From: Prochlorococcus marinus XMU1402
GTDB taxonomy: Bacteria > Cyanobacteriota > Cyanobacteriia > PCC-6307 > Cyanobiaceae
NCBI RefSeq assembly: GCF_017696205.1
Contig: NZ_JAAORD010000001.1
Coordinates: 992,001-1,056,000 of the forward strand
Direction: 5' to 3'
DNA length: 64,000 bases
The notes beneath the pieces were generated by a model. That model was not told the DNA's origin, did not search any database, and saw only the letters and a list, made by a program, of their open reading frames with translations. Shown here one piece after another: positions 30,077 through 40,732 of this stretch. The position numbers were made by a program, and so were the translations under genes. Position 1 is the stretch's first letter, and each line of letters starts with the position of its first letter.

Positions 30077-31735
30077 CTAAACTGGAGAAATAATATTTTG
30101 AACTGCACTCTTTGCAATATTCAAAGGGCTAAAAGTGTCTCTAATTAAACTAATAAGTTTTTTTGCTTCACTAAGTTCTATCTTTTCATCTTTAATAAGG
30201 CTTAATAGAAGACTTTTTCGAACTTCGGATCCTTTTTTACTAACAAATAGCTTCAATCCAGCATTGGCGACAGGTATTAGATCTGAATTAATATTCTTAG
30301 AGTCTTTAAACAAAATATTAAATAAGCTTTCAACTTTTTCTATTTGAATTCGACCTTGATTATCAAAAACAACTTCTAAAAGAATTTCCAAAATCTCATC
30401 AGAATTATCCGTAAGAAGTTTTTTAGCAATGTAAGGGTATGCGATTTTTAAAATTTTAAATTCCGGATCTAATCTTAGTGCTAAACCTTCTTGGCTTACC
30501 ACTGCTCTTATTATTAATGCAAACCTACTAGGTACTCTAAATGGATAAGAATACATAAGTTTTGAAAATTTATCAGTTACATTTTTAAGATTAAAGTTTC
30601 CAACCTCAGCACCTAGTGATCCACCTAAAACTTCTTTTAAAGGTTCAACAAGTTTTTGAAGGTCTTGTTCTTTAGTTAAAAAACCTAATTTCTGGAAATC
30701 TTGGGCAAGAAGATAATATTCTTCATTTATTATGTGAACAATTGCCTTTATAAGAGTAAGTCTATCCGAGTTTGTGATTGTATCCATCATTCCGAAATCT
30801 ACATAAGCTAGATTCCCACAATCTGCATTTCCTCCTTTGAGAGCAAACATATTTCCAGGGTGTGGGTCAGCATGAAAGTATCCATATTCAAATAATTGCT
30901 GCAGTCCACTGATTACACAAGTTTTTATAAAAGAAGCGGGTATTAAGTTATTTTTTTCTAATAAAGCCCTATCTCTTAATTTAACTCCATCAATCCAAGA
31001 GGTTGTGATAATCCTTTTGGATGAAAAATGTTTTTCCAATTTAGGAATAAATACATTAGGGTTGTCTTTGAATAAATTTGCAAACTTTAAAGCATTTAAA
31101 CCCTCTTTTTCATAGTCAATTTCATCAAAAAGTGCTTTCCCAAATTCATCTATTATTTCTCCAATTCCAACACCTATATTTAATGGTAAAAATGGTGCAA
31201 AGAAAGTTGCTAAAAACCTTAAGATTACAACATCTCTTCTTATGAGAAAGTACAAATTTGGTCTTTGAACTTTAACCGCTACATAATTATTATTTTGTAT
31301 TTTTGCTTTATAAACTTGCCCTAAGCTTGCTGAAGCAATAGGACTATTTGGGAACTCGACAAATAATTCATTTGCAGGCGCCCCAAGTTCCTCTTCAATA
31401 ATTTTTAAAGCAATTTTGTGATCAAATTCTGGAAGATTATCCTGTAAGTTCGTAAGTTCTGTAAGCCAATCTTGTCTAACAAGATCTGGTCTAGTTGAAA
31501 GTGCCTGACCTAATTTTATAAAACAAGGTCCTAAATCTGTTATTACATCAAAAAGATATTTTGAAAGATTTTTTTGTACATTTTTGTTTTTACTGTTACC
31601 TTGAAAAAGTATTCTAAAAAAAAGAAAAATAAAGGTTAAAAGGATATATAAAACTCTCGGGATAAAAATCCATGGTCTCAATATCAACCAAATCAAGTCA
31701 CCTTTTGCTGAATATTTCGAAAAAGATTTTTTCAT
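30077..31735 (-). CDS. ABC1/UbiB-family atypical kinase (AarF)
   Basis: This is an atypical protein-kinase-like ATPase. Family members support quinone and prenyl-lipid metabolism in bacteria and in chloroplast plastoglobules. The 552-residue protein shows the ABC1-specific KLGQALSTRPDLV, an A-rich loop SASLGQVYKA, the VAVKVQRP lysine, HADPHPGNMFAL and YVDFGMMD for metal and ATP binding. A hydrophobic segment sits near the N-terminus (about 20-45). Cyanobacteria carry several paralogues; the substrate of this one is not known. It is divergent from the decarboxylase gene, with 64 bp between starts. Confidence 0.9.
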   Translation of the reverse strand: MKKSFSKYSAKGDLIWLILRPWIFIPRVLYILLTFIFLFFRILFQGNSKNKNVQKNLSKYLFDVITDLGPCFIKLGQALSTRPDLVRQDWLTELTNLQDNLPEFDHKIALKIIEEELGAPANELFVEFPNSPIASASLGQVYKAKIQNNNYVAVKVQRPNLYFLIRRDVVILRFLATFFAPFLPLNIGVGIGEIIDEFGKALFDEIDYEKEGLNALKFANLFKDNPNVFIPKLEKHFSSKRIITTSWIDGVKLRDRALLEKNNLIPASFIKTCVISGLQQLFEYGYFHADPHPGNMFALKGGNADCGNLAYVDFGMMDTITNSDRLTLIKAIVHIINEEYYLLAQDFQKLGFLTKEQDLQKLVEPLKEVLGGSLGAEVGNFNLKNVTDKFSKLMYSYPFRVPSRFALIIRAVVSQEGLALRLDPEFKILKIAYPYIAKKLLTDNSDEILEILLEVVFDNQGRIQIEKVESLFNILFKDSKNINSDLIPVANAGLKLFVSKKGSEVRKSLLLSLIKDEKIELSEAKKLISLIRDTFSPLNIAKSAVQNIISPV

Positions 31736-31799
31736 TAAAGTTAAAAAATATCAAAGAAGAATACTTTCTAATTCATTCTATATGTGTCAATAATACTTT

Positions 31800-33191
31800 A
31801 TGAGCATTTCATCTTTTCTAACTAAGAAGTTTTTGAAGTCACTGTTCTTTCCAGCACATAATAGAGGGGCCGCTTTACCTCAGAAATTGGTTAAATTATT
31901 AAAAAATCCCCCTGGATACTGGGATTTACCGGAACTACCAGAGTTAGGCTCACCAATATCCCAAAGCGGACTAATAGCAAAGTCTCAGAGAGAATTCTCG
32001 GAAAGATTCAAAACTAAGGGCTGTTTTTTTGGAGTTAATGGAGCCTCTGGATTAATACAATCAGCAGTAATTGCAATGGCAAATCCAGGCGAAATTCTAT
32101 TAATGCCAAGAAATGTACATGTAAGTGTTATAAAAACTTGTGCGATGCAAAATATACTCCCAATATTCTTTGACTTAGAATCCTCATCAGAAACAGGCCA
32201 TTACAAACCTTTAACTAAAAACTGGTTGGAAAGTGTATTTAAAAAAATAAATTTTAATGAAAAAAAAATTGCAGGAGTAATTCTTGTAAGTCCCTCTTAT
32301 CAAGGTTATGCGGGTGATCTAGAGCCTTTAATAAATCTTTGTCATCAAAAAAATTTACCTGTTTTGGTTGATGAAGCTCATGGCTCTTATTTCCTTTTTT
32401 GTGAAAAACTTAATTTACCAAAATCCGCTTTACTATCAAACGCCGATTTAGTCGTTCACTCATTGCATAAGTCACTCAATGGTTTAACTCAAACCGCAGC
32501 ACTTTGGTACAAAGGAAATCTAGTAAATGAGCATAATTTAATAAGGAGTATCAATTTATTGCAAACCACTAGTCCAAGTTCCTTATTACTTTCTTCTTGT
32601 GAAGAATCTATTAAAGATTGGCTTAATAAAAAAAGTTTTTTAAAATATCAAAAAAGAATTTTAGAAGCAAAAAGTATATACAAAAGATTAATCCAAAAGA
32701 ATATACCTTTAATAGAAACCCAAGACCCATTAAAAATAGTAGTAAATACCTCTATGGTTGGGATCGATGGTTTTACTGCCGACAATTTTTTTTATAGAAA
32801 TGGTCTTATTGCTGAATTACCAGAAATGATGACTCTCACTTTTTGTTTAGGATTTGCGAATCAAAAAGATTTTCTTAATTTATTTGAAAAGTTGTGGAGT
32901 GAATTACTATTAAAGACTAAAAGAATGAAAAGTTTAGAGGTGTTAAAGTCGCCCTTTAAATTAGTGCAAGCACCTGAAATTGATATTGGAGTTGCTTGGA
33001 GAAGTAAGACTCGAAAGATTCCTTTCTCACAATCATTAAACAAAATATCTGGAGATATTATTTGCCCTTATCCTCCTGGGGTACCTCTACTAGTTCCTGG
33101 AGAAAAAATAGATGCGAATAGGTTTAATTGGATAAAAAAACAAAGTTTATGCAACAAAGATCTGGTAAATTTTAATATAAGAGTTTTGTGA
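31800..33191 (+). CDS. Orn/Lys/Arg decarboxylase family protein (PLP-dependent)
   Basis: The 463-residue protein is a fold-type I PLP enzyme of the Orn/Lys/Arg decarboxylase major-domain family: NGASGLIQSAVIAMANPGEILLMPRNVH near 80-107, PVLVDEAHGSY with the cofactor Asp, and the Schiff-base Lys in DLVVHSLHKSLNGLTQTAAL. The C-terminal PYPPGVPLLVPGE is also typical. It resembles compact enzymes of about 450-490 aa that lack the N-terminal wing of inducible decarboxylases. The substrate (Lys, Arg or other) is not decided. cdsA starts 15 bases downstream. Confidence 0.85.
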   Translation: MSISSFLTKKFLKSLFFPAHNRGAALPQKLVKLLKNPPGYWDLPELPELGSPISQSGLIAKSQREFSERFKTKGCFFGVNGASGLIQSAVIAMANPGEILLMPRNVHVSVIKTCAMQNILPIFFDLESSSETGHYKPLTKNWLESVFKKINFNEKKIAGVILVSPSYQGYAGDLEPLINLCHQKNLPVLVDEAHGSYFLFCEKLNLPKSALLSNADLVVHSLHKSLNGLTQTAALWYKGNLVNEHNLIRSINLLQTTSPSSLLLSSCEESIKDWLNKKSFLKYQKRILEAKSIYKRLIQKNIPLIETQDPLKIVVNTSMVGIDGFTADNFFYRNGLIAELPEMMTLTFCLGFANQKDFLNLFEKLWSELLLKTKRMKSLEVLKSPFKLVQAPEIDIGVAWRSKTRKIPFSQSLNKISGDIICPYPPGVPLLVPGEKIDANRFNWIKKQSLCNKDLVNFNIRVL

Positions 33192-33206
33192 AAATAGAAA
33201 TTTAAT

Positions 33207-34064
33207 ATGAGATTTAGAAGCGGATTACTAATAGGAATTTTTGGTTTAATTGTTGTTTTGTTAGGGGGGTGGGTTTTTGCACTAGCAACAGCCTTGCTTA
33301 CTTATTTAGCATCATTGGAATTCTTTAGAATGGCAGAATTTAAAGGAATAAAACCAGCTACAAAAACTACATTATTTTCATCTTTTATTATTATAATTTC
33401 TACTTATTTTGAGAGCATAGGTCTGCTTGAAGGAGAAATATCAAATTCAATTTTGCCAATTTGTTCAGTTGGAATATGCACTTGGTTACTTTTGCAACCA
33501 AAATCTGGAACAATTTCAGATATTGCAGCCTCTATTTTTGGTTTATTCTATTTAGGTTTTTTACCTAGTTACTGGATTAAGTTAAGGGGATTAGAGTCCA
33601 TGATAAAAAGTTCATATCAAGGCTTTATTTCTTTTGAAAACTTATCAAATACTACAGGTCTGCATTTAACTTTAACATCTTGTTTTTTAATTGTAGCTAG
33701 TGATATTGGGTCTTATTTCATAGGTAAGTCATTTGGAAAAACATCTCTTTCTCCAATATCTCCAAGCAAAACAATAGAAGGTTTAATTGGAGGGATATCC
33801 TGTTCAATTGTACTTGCAATATTTTTTGCATTTTTACTTAATTGGGACTATCCATTATTAATTGGCATATTATATGGAATTCTAATTTCTCTTATGGCAT
33901 TAGTTGGAGATTTAATTGAATCAATGATGAAGAGAGATGCAAAAATAAAAGATTCAGGAACTTTTTTACCTGGACATGGAGGGATTCTTGACAGAATTGA
34001 TAGTTACATCTTTACTCCATCTGTTTTGTATTACATTTTTATACTTATCAGGTATCTAAATTAA
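33207..34064 (+). CDS. cdsA: Phosphatidate cytidylyltransferase
   Basis: CdsA makes CDP-diacylglycerol from phosphatidate and CTP in the membrane, here feeding phosphatidylglycerol synthesis. The 285-residue protein has about seven or eight hydrophobic helices and the family signature near the C-terminus: SMMKRDAKIKDSG followed by LPGHGGILDRIDS. It follows the decarboxylase gene on the same strand and is convergent with the alpha/beta hydrolase gene, 12 bases away. Confidence 0.94.
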   Translation: MRFRSGLLIGIFGLIVVLLGGWVFALATALLTYLASLEFFRMAEFKGIKPATKTTLFSSFIIIISTYFESIGLLEGEISNSILPICSVGICTWLLLQPKSGTISDIAASIFGLFYLGFLPSYWIKLRGLESMIKSSYQGFISFENLSNTTGLHLTLTSCFLIVASDIGSYFIGKSFGKTSLSPISPSKTIEGLIGGISCSIVLAIFFAFLLNWDYPLLIGILYGILISLMALVGDLIESMMKRDAKIKDSGTFLPGHGGILDRIDSYIFTPSVLYYIFILIRYLN

Positions 34065-34076
34065 TTATGAATTCTC

Positions 34077-34976
34077 TTATTCCAAAAAATAGTCTTGAAT
34101 AATTTTACTTGATAATGATGGTAGATCTATATGAGGAAGATGGCCACAATTTTGCAACCCTACAAAATTTAATTTTTCAATTTTTCTTATATTTTTAATC
34201 TCTTTTTTTCCAAGAATGCGGTCATTTTCTCCGCATACTGTTTTAATTGGGATATTTTGAATAAATTTATGTGTTCCAGCAAAACCTCCACTTTTTGCAA
34301 ACGATGCCAGCGAATTCCTCCATCCTTTACAACCTAGATGAATTGAAGCAATTTGCTCTTCCATTGCACCAACACATTTATCTGGATAAGCAAATGCTTG
34401 CCTACAAAGACTTTTTCTAACCTGCGGCAAACCTAGAAATGAAGCTCCTATTTGATTAAGAGGAAAAGGAATACTTTTAGATTCTCCGAACAATCCCGCG
34501 GGAGATAAAAGAATAATTTTATCAATAAAATGAGGCATTTCAAAAGCAAGTTTTAAAGCTGCTGAGCCTCCCATAGAAGCACCAATAATTTTTAGATTTT
34601 TTGTTATTTGTAAGGTCTTGAGGAGATCAATTAAATATGAAATTATTTTAGAGGCATTGTATTCATTTGTTGCACACCTTGGGCTAAAACCAAAACCTAA
34701 AAGATCAGGAACTATAACTGTAAAATTTCTTTTTAATGATTGATATATTCTCCTAAACTCTAAAAAACTGCTGTCAAAGCCATGTAGAAGAAGTATAGGT
34801 TCACCTTTTCCTCCTATAGCCACAGGGAATTTCAAAGAGTTCCAGTCTTGATTAAGTTTTATCCACTTAACATCATTTGCTAAATAAAGACCTAATGGAT
34901 CTAAAAGAGAAATTTTAGCTCTCTCAAAAAAGTCAACATTTAAATCACTAAGTTGTTCCAAGCGGGTTTTAGTCAA
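34077..34976 (-). CDS. Alpha/beta hydrolase
   Basis: The 299-residue protein has an alpha/beta hydrolase core: the oxyanion segment LLHGFDSSFLEFRRIY, VPDLLGFGFSP, the nucleophile elbow GASMGGSAA (Ser), and a late CGHLPHIDLPSL with the likely catalytic His; an Asp in CGENDRILG completes the triad. No signal peptide is seen. The substrate is unknown. It follows the glycerol-dehydrogenase-like gene by 8 bases and is likely in one transcript with it. Confidence 0.85.
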   Translation of the reverse strand: MTKTRLEQLSDLNVDFFERAKISLLDPLGLYLANDVKWIKLNQDWNSLKFPVAIGGKGEPILLLHGFDSSFLEFRRIYQSLKRNFTVIVPDLLGFGFSPRCATNEYNASKIISYLIDLLKTLQITKNLKIIGASMGGSAALKLAFEMPHFIDKIILLSPAGLFGESKSIPFPLNQIGASFLGLPQVRKSLCRQAFAYPDKCVGAMEEQIASIHLGCKGWRNSLASFAKSGGFAGTHKFIQNIPIKTVCGENDRILGKKEIKNIRKIEKLNFVGLQNCGHLPHIDLPSLSSKIIQDYFLE

Positions 34977-34984
34977 AAAGAAAA

Positions 34985-36076
34985 TTATATTTTAATTTTT
35001 TGACGTTCAAAATTGGCAATAACCTCAACTATATCCTGTTTATTAATTTTAAAAGGCAAAAAGTGAATCTCAGATTTTTCTCTACAAGTAAAATCAGCTA
35101 TTTTATCTAAATTGTTATTTTCAAAAACATTTATCCCAAGTTCAGCAATAGTAGTTGGCAAATTCAATGCTTTCATAAGTATCAACAATTGTTTAATTGA
35201 TTGATCAGCTAATTTATTATTATTCTTCATTTGTTCTAGTTTCAACTGTAATAATATTCCAACACCAACAATCTCACCATGAAAAAATTTATTTGGGGTA
35301 ATTATTTGTGTAATTGCGTTATGAATAGCATGCGCGGCTGCAGTCCTACACTTTTCTCCACCAATCCCGCCTACTAATCCTGCTGTAAGTCCACACGCTT
35401 CAATAGTTTTTCGCCAAGATGGATTATTTTTGCATTCACCATTAAATGCTTTTTCACCGTCTATTAGAAGTTGATCTCTTAAAACTCTTGATATCTGAAT
35501 TGCTTGCTGAACAAGGCCATCATCAATTGTTGAACTTGTTGTTGAGGATTCATACCACTTTGCCAGGGCATCCGCTATGCCACTTGCTAGTGTTCTTAAT
35601 GGAGCTGTTTGAATAAATTTATGATCATAAACTAAGACTTTTGGACAAGATCTTAATGCAACATCTTTTATGAATTGGCCATTTTTTGTGTAAATATTAG
35701 ATAAAGCTGTCCAACCTGCACATGTAGAAGCGCTAAGAGGAACTGTAATACAAGGGATATTAAGATTATCTGCTATAAATTTACCAGAATCTAGAACTTT
35801 GCCACCTCCTGCTGCGATAACAGAATCATGATTATTTTTTAAAATAATTTTCTTAATCCTCGAAATATCTTCATAACAACAGTCAAATTGCAAATTAGCA
35901 GAATTAACATTAAGATTTTGATTTTTTAAATCTATAAAAATTTTTTTTCTCAAAAAAGAAGTATGAAAACTTCTGCCTAGAATTAATGGACTTTTAACAA
36001 ATTCGGAGATTTTAGGTAAAGATGTTTCCCATGCATCATTCCCTCTAAATATTATTTCTGGAGAGATTGATTGCAT
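34985..36076 (-). CDS. Iron-containing alcohol dehydrogenase family, glycerol-dehydrogenase-like
   Basis: The 363-residue protein belongs to the DHQS/Fe-ADH fold that includes glycerol and glycerol-1-phosphate dehydrogenases. Visible are the NAD-binding VIAAGGGKVLDSGKFIADNL, the phosphate-contact VPLSASTCAGWTALSNIYT, and metal-ligand segments AHAIHNAI and NKFFHGEIVGVGIL. The metal is usually Zn or Fe. The substrate in cyanobacteria is not established. It lies between clpC (15 bases upstream) and an alpha/beta hydrolase. Confidence 0.82.
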   Translation of the reverse strand: MQSISPEIIFRGNDAWETSLPKISEFVKSPLILGRSFHTSFLRKKIFIDLKNQNLNVNSANLQFDCCYEDISRIKKIILKNNHDSVIAAGGGKVLDSGKFIADNLNIPCITVPLSASTCAGWTALSNIYTKNGQFIKDVALRSCPKVLVYDHKFIQTAPLRTLASGIADALAKWYESSTTSSTIDDGLVQQAIQISRVLRDQLLIDGEKAFNGECKNNPSWRKTIEACGLTAGLVGGIGGEKCRTAAAHAIHNAITQIITPNKFFHGEIVGVGILLQLKLEQMKNNNKLADQSIKQLLILMKALNLPTTIAELGINVFENNNLDKIADFTCREKSEIHFLPFKINKQDIVEVIANFERQKIKI

Positions 36077-36091
36077 ATTGACTTTAATTAA

Positions 36092-38620
36092 TTAGAAGTT
36101 AGCACTAGCTAGTTCTTGAGGAGATTCTTCAGAAGAAATATTTATTGTAACTTTTTTATTTTCATCTATATCAACCAAAGCTTTGTCTCCATCCTTAATT
36201 CTGCCCGACAGAACTTCTTCAGCTAAACTATCCTCTAGTAATCGCATGACAGCCCTTCTTAGAGGCCTTGCTCCATAAGAGGGGTTATAGCCTTCTTCGA
36301 CAAGTCTTTCCTTAAAAGCATCAGTTACACTTAATTTAATTCCCTTATCTTGCAATCTAGCAAAAACTTCTTGCAGCATAATTTCGGCAATTTCTTTAAC
36401 CTCATTTTTAGATAATTGCCTAAATACAATTATTTCATCAAGTCTATTTAAAAATTCAGGTCTAAAATATTGCTTAAGTTCTTCATTAACTAAAGATTTA
36501 ATTCTATTGTATTGGCTATCTTCCACAGAATCACCGGAAAACTCAAATCCTAATCCACCACCACCTTTCTCAATTACTTTTGAACCAATATTAGAAGTCA
36601 TTATTAGCAAAGTATTTTTAAAATCTACAGTTCTACCCTTAGAATCTGTTAATCTGCCGTCCTCAAGAAGTTGCAATAATAAATTAAATACATCTGGATG
36701 AGCTTTTTCTACTTCATCAAATAAGACAACAGTATAAGGTCTTCTTCTAACCGCCTCTGTAAGTTGACCACCTTCATTAAAGCCAACATATCCTGGAGGT
36801 GAACCTATGAGTTTACTAACTGTATGTCTCTCCATAAATTCTGACATATCTAATCTAATCATTGCCTCTTCGCTACCGAAGAAATATGATGCCAAAGATT
36901 TAGTCAATTCAGTTTTACCCACACCAGTAGGGCCGGAAAAAATAAAACTTGCAATAGGCCTATTTGGATTTTTCAAACCAACCCTTGCTCTTCTAATTGC
37001 TCTAGAAACAGCTTTTACAGCCTCATCTTGTCCAATTAGTCTTTGGTGAAGCGTTTCCTCCATATTTAGGAGCTTGACTGATTCTGTTTCAGTTAACTTT
37101 TGAACAGGTACACCTGTCCAAGATGCAACAATATGAGCTACATCCTCTTCACTAACCATAGGGCTATGTAAAAGTTTTGATTCATTTTTTTCTGAGTTTG
37201 TATTCGTAATAGATTCTTCCTCAGCAGTAGATCCTTTAATATTTTCTAGTACTTCTTTTATTTTTGCAGACAATTCCATCTCTTTTTCTCTTAATTGACC
37301 CGCCTGATCAAAGTTTTGGTCTCTTACAGATTCTTCTTTTTGTTTTTGAATTTGCCTTAATTCCTTATCAATTTGTTTAGCTTCGGGCGGAAGTTTAGAA
37401 TTTATTAAGCGCACTCTACTTCCTGCCTCATCAATAAGGTCTATAGCCTTATCAGGCAAAAATCTATCAGAAATATAGCGATCACCTAGGTGTGCTGCAG
37501 CTTCTAAGGCATCATCAGTAATTTTAAGGCGATGATGTTGTTCATAACGCTCTCTTAGACCTTTTAAGATTTCGATTGTGTCTTCTATAGATGGTTCTCC
37601 AACCATCACAGGTTGGAATCTTCTCTCTAGAGCAGCATCTCTTTCGATATGTTTTCGATATTCATCGAGTGTTGTTGCTCCAATACATTGAAGTTCTCCA
37701 CGGGCTAATGCTGGTTTTAGAATATTAGCTGCGTCTATAGCCCCTTCAGCGGCTCCAGCACCGATTAATGTATGTACTTCATCTATAACAAGAATTACAT
37801 TGCCGGCAGATTTAATTTCTTCCATTATCTTTTTTAATCTCTCTTCAAATTCTCCTCTATATTTGGTCCCAGCTACTAAAAGTCCAATATCAAGAGTTAA
37901 AACTCTTTTATCTTCGAGGATGTCAGGGATATCTCCTAATTGGATTCTTTGAGCCAAACCTTCTGCAATAGCCGTTTTTCCTACTCCAGGTTCCCCAATA
38001 AGAACGGGATTATTTTTAGTCCGCCTACCTAATATTTGGACTACACGATCAATCTCTTCAAAACGTCCAACAACTGGATCGAGTTTTGCTTCACTAGCTA
38101 ATTTTGTTAAATTAGTTCCAAATTCATCAAGAGTAGCAGTTTTTAGATTGCCCTTATTTGAATTAGCTCCACTTCCGACTTCAGCAGTTTCGCCTAACAT
38201 TCTTATGACTTGGGTTCTCACTTTAGTAAGGTCAATACTAAGATTTTCAAGGACTCTTGCAGCTACCCCTTCACCTTCTCTTATTAAGCCTAACAAAAGA
38301 TGTTCAGTCCCTATGTAGTTGTGACCTAATTGACGAGCCTCTTCAAGTGATAATTCTAAAACTCTTTTAGCCCTAGGGGTAAAAGGTATTTCAACAGCTA
38401 CAAAACCTGAACCTCTACCAATTATCTTTTCTACTTCAATTCTCGAATCTTTTAAATTAACTCCCAGTGATTTAAGAACCTTAGCTGCAACACCAGTACC
38501 CTCTCCTATTAAACCTAGTAAAATTTGTTCAGTTCCAACGAAATTATGGCCAAGTCTTCTTGCTTCCTCTTGGGCAAGCATGATGACCTTTATAGCTTTT
38601 TCTGTAAATCTTTCAAACAT
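36092..38620 (-). CDS. clpC: ATP-dependent Clp protease ATPase subunit ClpC
   Basis: ClpC is the Hsp100 unfoldase that feeds substrates to ClpP-type peptidases. The 842-residue protein has two N-terminal Clp_N repeats (about 3-140), AAA+ domain 1 with Walker [14 protein letters not shown], a middle region containing a UVR-like helix pair ([20 protein letters not shown]), and AAA+ domain 2 with [12 protein letters not shown]. The C-terminal Clp_D2-small domain is complete. Length and order match cyanobacterial ClpC. The next two genes follow closely and may be co-transcribed. Confidence 0.97.
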   Translation of the reverse strand: MFERFTEKAIKVIMLAQEEARRLGHNFVGTEQILLGLIGEGTGVAAKVLKSLGVNLKDSRIEVEKIIGRGSGFVAVEIPFTPRAKRVLELSLEEARQLGHNYIGTEHLLLGLIREGEGVAARVLENLSIDLTKVRTQVIRMLGETAEVGSGANSNKGNLKTATLDEFGTNLTKLASEAKLDPVVGRFEEIDRVVQILGRRTKNNPVLIGEPGVGKTAIAEGLAQRIQLGDIPDILEDKRVLTLDIGLLVAGTKYRGEFEERLKKIMEEIKSAGNVILVIDEVHTLIGAGAAEGAIDAANILKPALARGELQCIGATTLDEYRKHIERDAALERRFQPVMVGEPSIEDTIEILKGLRERYEQHHRLKITDDALEAAAHLGDRYISDRFLPDKAIDLIDEAGSRVRLINSKLPPEAKQIDKELRQIQKQKEESVRDQNFDQAGQLREKEMELSAKIKEVLENIKGSTAEEESITNTNSEKNESKLLHSPMVSEEDVAHIVASWTGVPVQKLTETESVKLLNMEETLHQRLIGQDEAVKAVSRAIRRARVGLKNPNRPIASFIFSGPTGVGKTELTKSLASYFFGSEEAMIRLDMSEFMERHTVSKLIGSPPGYVGFNEGGQLTEAVRRRPYTVVLFDEVEKAHPDVFNLLLQLLEDGRLTDSKGRTVDFKNTLLIMTSNIGSKVIEKGGGGLGFEFSGDSVEDSQYNRIKSLVNEELKQYFRPEFLNRLDEIIVFRQLSKNEVKEIAEIMLQEVFARLQDKGIKLSVTDAFKERLVEEGYNPSYGARPLRRAVMRLLEDSLAEEVLSGRIKDGDKALVDIDENKKVTINISSEESPQELASANF

Positions 38621-38799
38621 CAGAAGATTGTATTCCTAGTAATAACCTACCAGTTATATGTCAGTTTTGTGTTCAGAATGAGCTTTTGTGAATACCCAAA
38701 AATATATTTTATTGAATTAAATTTTGCTTTTTTAGTGATATAGCAATAAATTATAGTAATTTCAGTCATTCTGGTTATCCGCACAATTAAATCTTTCAA
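38621..38799. promoter_or_regulatory. Upstream region of clpC
   Basis: This 179-bp AT-rich gap lies between the 3' end of the GNAT gene and the clpC start, both minus strand, so it should hold the clpC promoter. I see no CIRCE-type inverted repeat (TTAGCACTC-N9-GAGTGCTAA). A roughly 40-codon minus-strand ORF in it has no recognisable features. Confidence 0.5.
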
Positions 38800-39240
38800 T
38801 TATTTACTTGTTAATTTTTTTTCTTTTAGGAGAGCATCTGAACCATCCTTATAATAATTTCTTCTAATTCCTACAGTACAAAAATCAAAGCGACTATAAA
38901 ATTTGTCTGCTATTGAATTATTATGAGAAACTTCCAAGATTAATCTGCTTAAATTTAAATTTTCACATTCTTTAATTAAATTATCCATAAGGTAGGTTCC
39001 AAACCCTTTTTTTCTATATTTATGGTTTACAACAAAAAAATTTATTTGAGCTTCATCACAAACCACATGAAAAACGCATATTCCTATAACTAGATTTGAA
39101 AGTAATATCCCAAAAACTTTTATACCTTTTTTTTTAAACTCTTTAGCCCATTGTTTTTTGCTCCATAAAGCAATGGTATTTGAATCTAATTCATAACATA
39201 AATCAATATCATTCTCATATATCTGTTTAATCGATAACAT
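38800..39240 (-). CDS. rimI: GNAT acetyltransferase, probable RimI
   Basis: The 146-residue protein is a single GNAT domain with the acetyl-CoA loop VNHKYRKKGFGTYLMDNLI (pattern R/Q-x-x-G-x-G/A) and downstream LILEVSHNNSIADKFYSRFDF, similar to the end of RimI, the N-alpha-acetyltransferase of ribosomal protein S18. The start LSIKQIYENDIDLCYELDS also fits. GNAT substrates are hard to predict, so the specific call is tentative. It is divergent from lysA with about 90 bp between starts. Confidence 0.75.
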   Translation of the reverse strand: MLSIKQIYENDIDLCYELDSNTIALWSKKQWAKEFKKKGIKVFGILLSNLVIGICVFHVVCDEAQINFFVVNHKYRKKGFGTYLMDNLIKECENLNLSRLILEVSHNNSIADKFYSRFDFCTVGIRRNYYKDGSDALLKEKKLTSK

Positions 39241-39330
39241 TTTATAATGAAAGAATAGTCAAATAAACTTGAATTAAATGTCATTATAAAATATGACGAT
39301 TTTAGAATGACTTTATTTTAGAGTTTTCCC

Positions 39331-40704
39331 ATGGAAGAAAAAAAATCCTTTTTAAAACAAAAGATTGATTTCAACAGTCCAAATAAAAATATAGTACCTA
39401 TCACTACATCCATTGGAAGTGATGGAAAGTTATCAGTTGGTGGATGTTCAATAGAAGAATTAGTTAACAAGTATGATTCTCCTCTTTATATTCTAGACGA
39501 AGTAACTCTAAGAAACTCTTGTAGAGCATACAAAAAAGCATTAGAAAAGTATTACCCAGGGAAATCTCTTCCCATATATGCCTCCAAGGCTAATAGTTCA
39601 ATCTTCATGAGTAATCTAATTTCTTCAGAAGGTTTAGGTCTTGATGCGGTTTCAGAAGGAGAACTATTAACGGCGCTTAAAGGTGGGGTACCTAATGAAA
39701 AAATTGTCTTCCATGGTAACAATAAATCAGACAAAGAAATTGAGTTTGCTGTAAGAAATAATATTAGAATAATTGTAGATAATGATTATGACTTAGAAAG
39801 ATTAGAGCAAATCTCAACTGCATTTAATAGTGATTTAGAAATAATGGTTCGCTTTACTCCTGGGATTGAATGCCATACGCATGAATATATAAGAACAGGA
39901 TCATTTGATAGCAAATTTGGTTTTGGAATTGAATATTTAAATATTTTATTTGAGAGAGTCAGCAAGACAAAACATCTTAAATTAAAAGGATTACATGCAC
40001 ATATTGGGTCACAGATTTTTGAACTAGACCCACATAAAGATCTAGGCGAAATAATGGTGAATGTCATTCTAGACGCCAAAAAATTTGGCCATGATATTCA
40101 AAAATTGAATGTAGGTGGAGGTTTAGGCATTAAATATACAGAAAAGGACGATCCCCCTTCAATTGATGAATGGGTGAAAACAATTTCTACATCTGTTATT
40201 AAAGCTTGTAAAAAACACAGCCTAGCTTTACCTACTTTGATGTGTGAGCCAGGAAGATCAATTGTATCCACAGCAGGAATAACAATTTACAAAATTGGGG
40301 CGTTTAAAGAAATACCTGGGATCAGAACATATTTGTCTGTTGATGGTGGGATGAGTGATAATCCAAGACCGATAACATATCAATCAAATTATTCCGCTTG
40401 TTTGGTAAGTAATCCTTTTAACATAAATTCCAAAAATAAATATACTATCGCTGGTAAACACTGCGAATCAGGAGATGTGTTGTTTAAAGAGATAGAACTA
40501 GCTAATTGCAAAACAGGAGATCTCATATGTGTTTTTGGTACTGGTGCTTACAATAACTCAATGAGTTCTAATTACAACAGAATTCCAAGACCTGCTGCTC
40601 TATTGGTTTCTGATGGTGAAGCAGAAATTATCCAAAAAAGAGAAAGTCCGTTGGATCTTTTAAAATACGACGTCTTACCTGATCGCTTTCTTAAACAAAA
40701 TTAG
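39331..40704 (+). CDS. lysA: Diaminopimelate decarboxylase
   Basis: LysA decarboxylates meso-DAP to lysine with PLP, the last lysine step. The 457-residue protein is an alanine-racemase-fold type III enzyme: the Schiff-base Lys in IYASKANSS, EGLGLDAVSEGEL, the phosphate-binding LNVGGGLGIKY, CEPGRSIV, and the C-terminal CESGDVLF with the catalytic Cys. An N-terminal extension of about 30 residues precedes the first core strand. cdaA follows after 28 bases in the same direction. Confidence 0.95.
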   Translation: MEEKKSFLKQKIDFNSPNKNIVPITTSIGSDGKLSVGGCSIEELVNKYDSPLYILDEVTLRNSCRAYKKALEKYYPGKSLPIYASKANSSIFMSNLISSEGLGLDAVSEGELLTALKGGVPNEKIVFHGNNKSDKEIEFAVRNNIRIIVDNDYDLERLEQISTAFNSDLEIMVRFTPGIECHTHEYIRTGSFDSKFGFGIEYLNILFERVSKTKHLKLKGLHAHIGSQIFELDPHKDLGEIMVNVILDAKKFGHDIQKLNVGGGLGIKYTEKDDPPSIDEWVKTISTSVIKACKKHSLALPTLMCEPGRSIVSTAGITIYKIGAFKEIPGIRTYLSVDGGMSDNPRPITYQSNYSACLVSNPFNINSKNKYTIAGKHCESGDVLFKEIELANCKTGDLICVFGTGAYNNSMSSNYNRIPRPAALLVSDGEAEIIQKRESPLDLLKYDVLPDRFLKQN

Positions 40705-40732
40705 GTACATTTAGATTAATTTTGTTTTTAAT

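Noticed and set aside
38650-38769. Minus-strand ORF of about 40 codons upstream of clpC
   Set aside because: No recognisable signal, motif or SD; composition looks like random AT-rich DNA.
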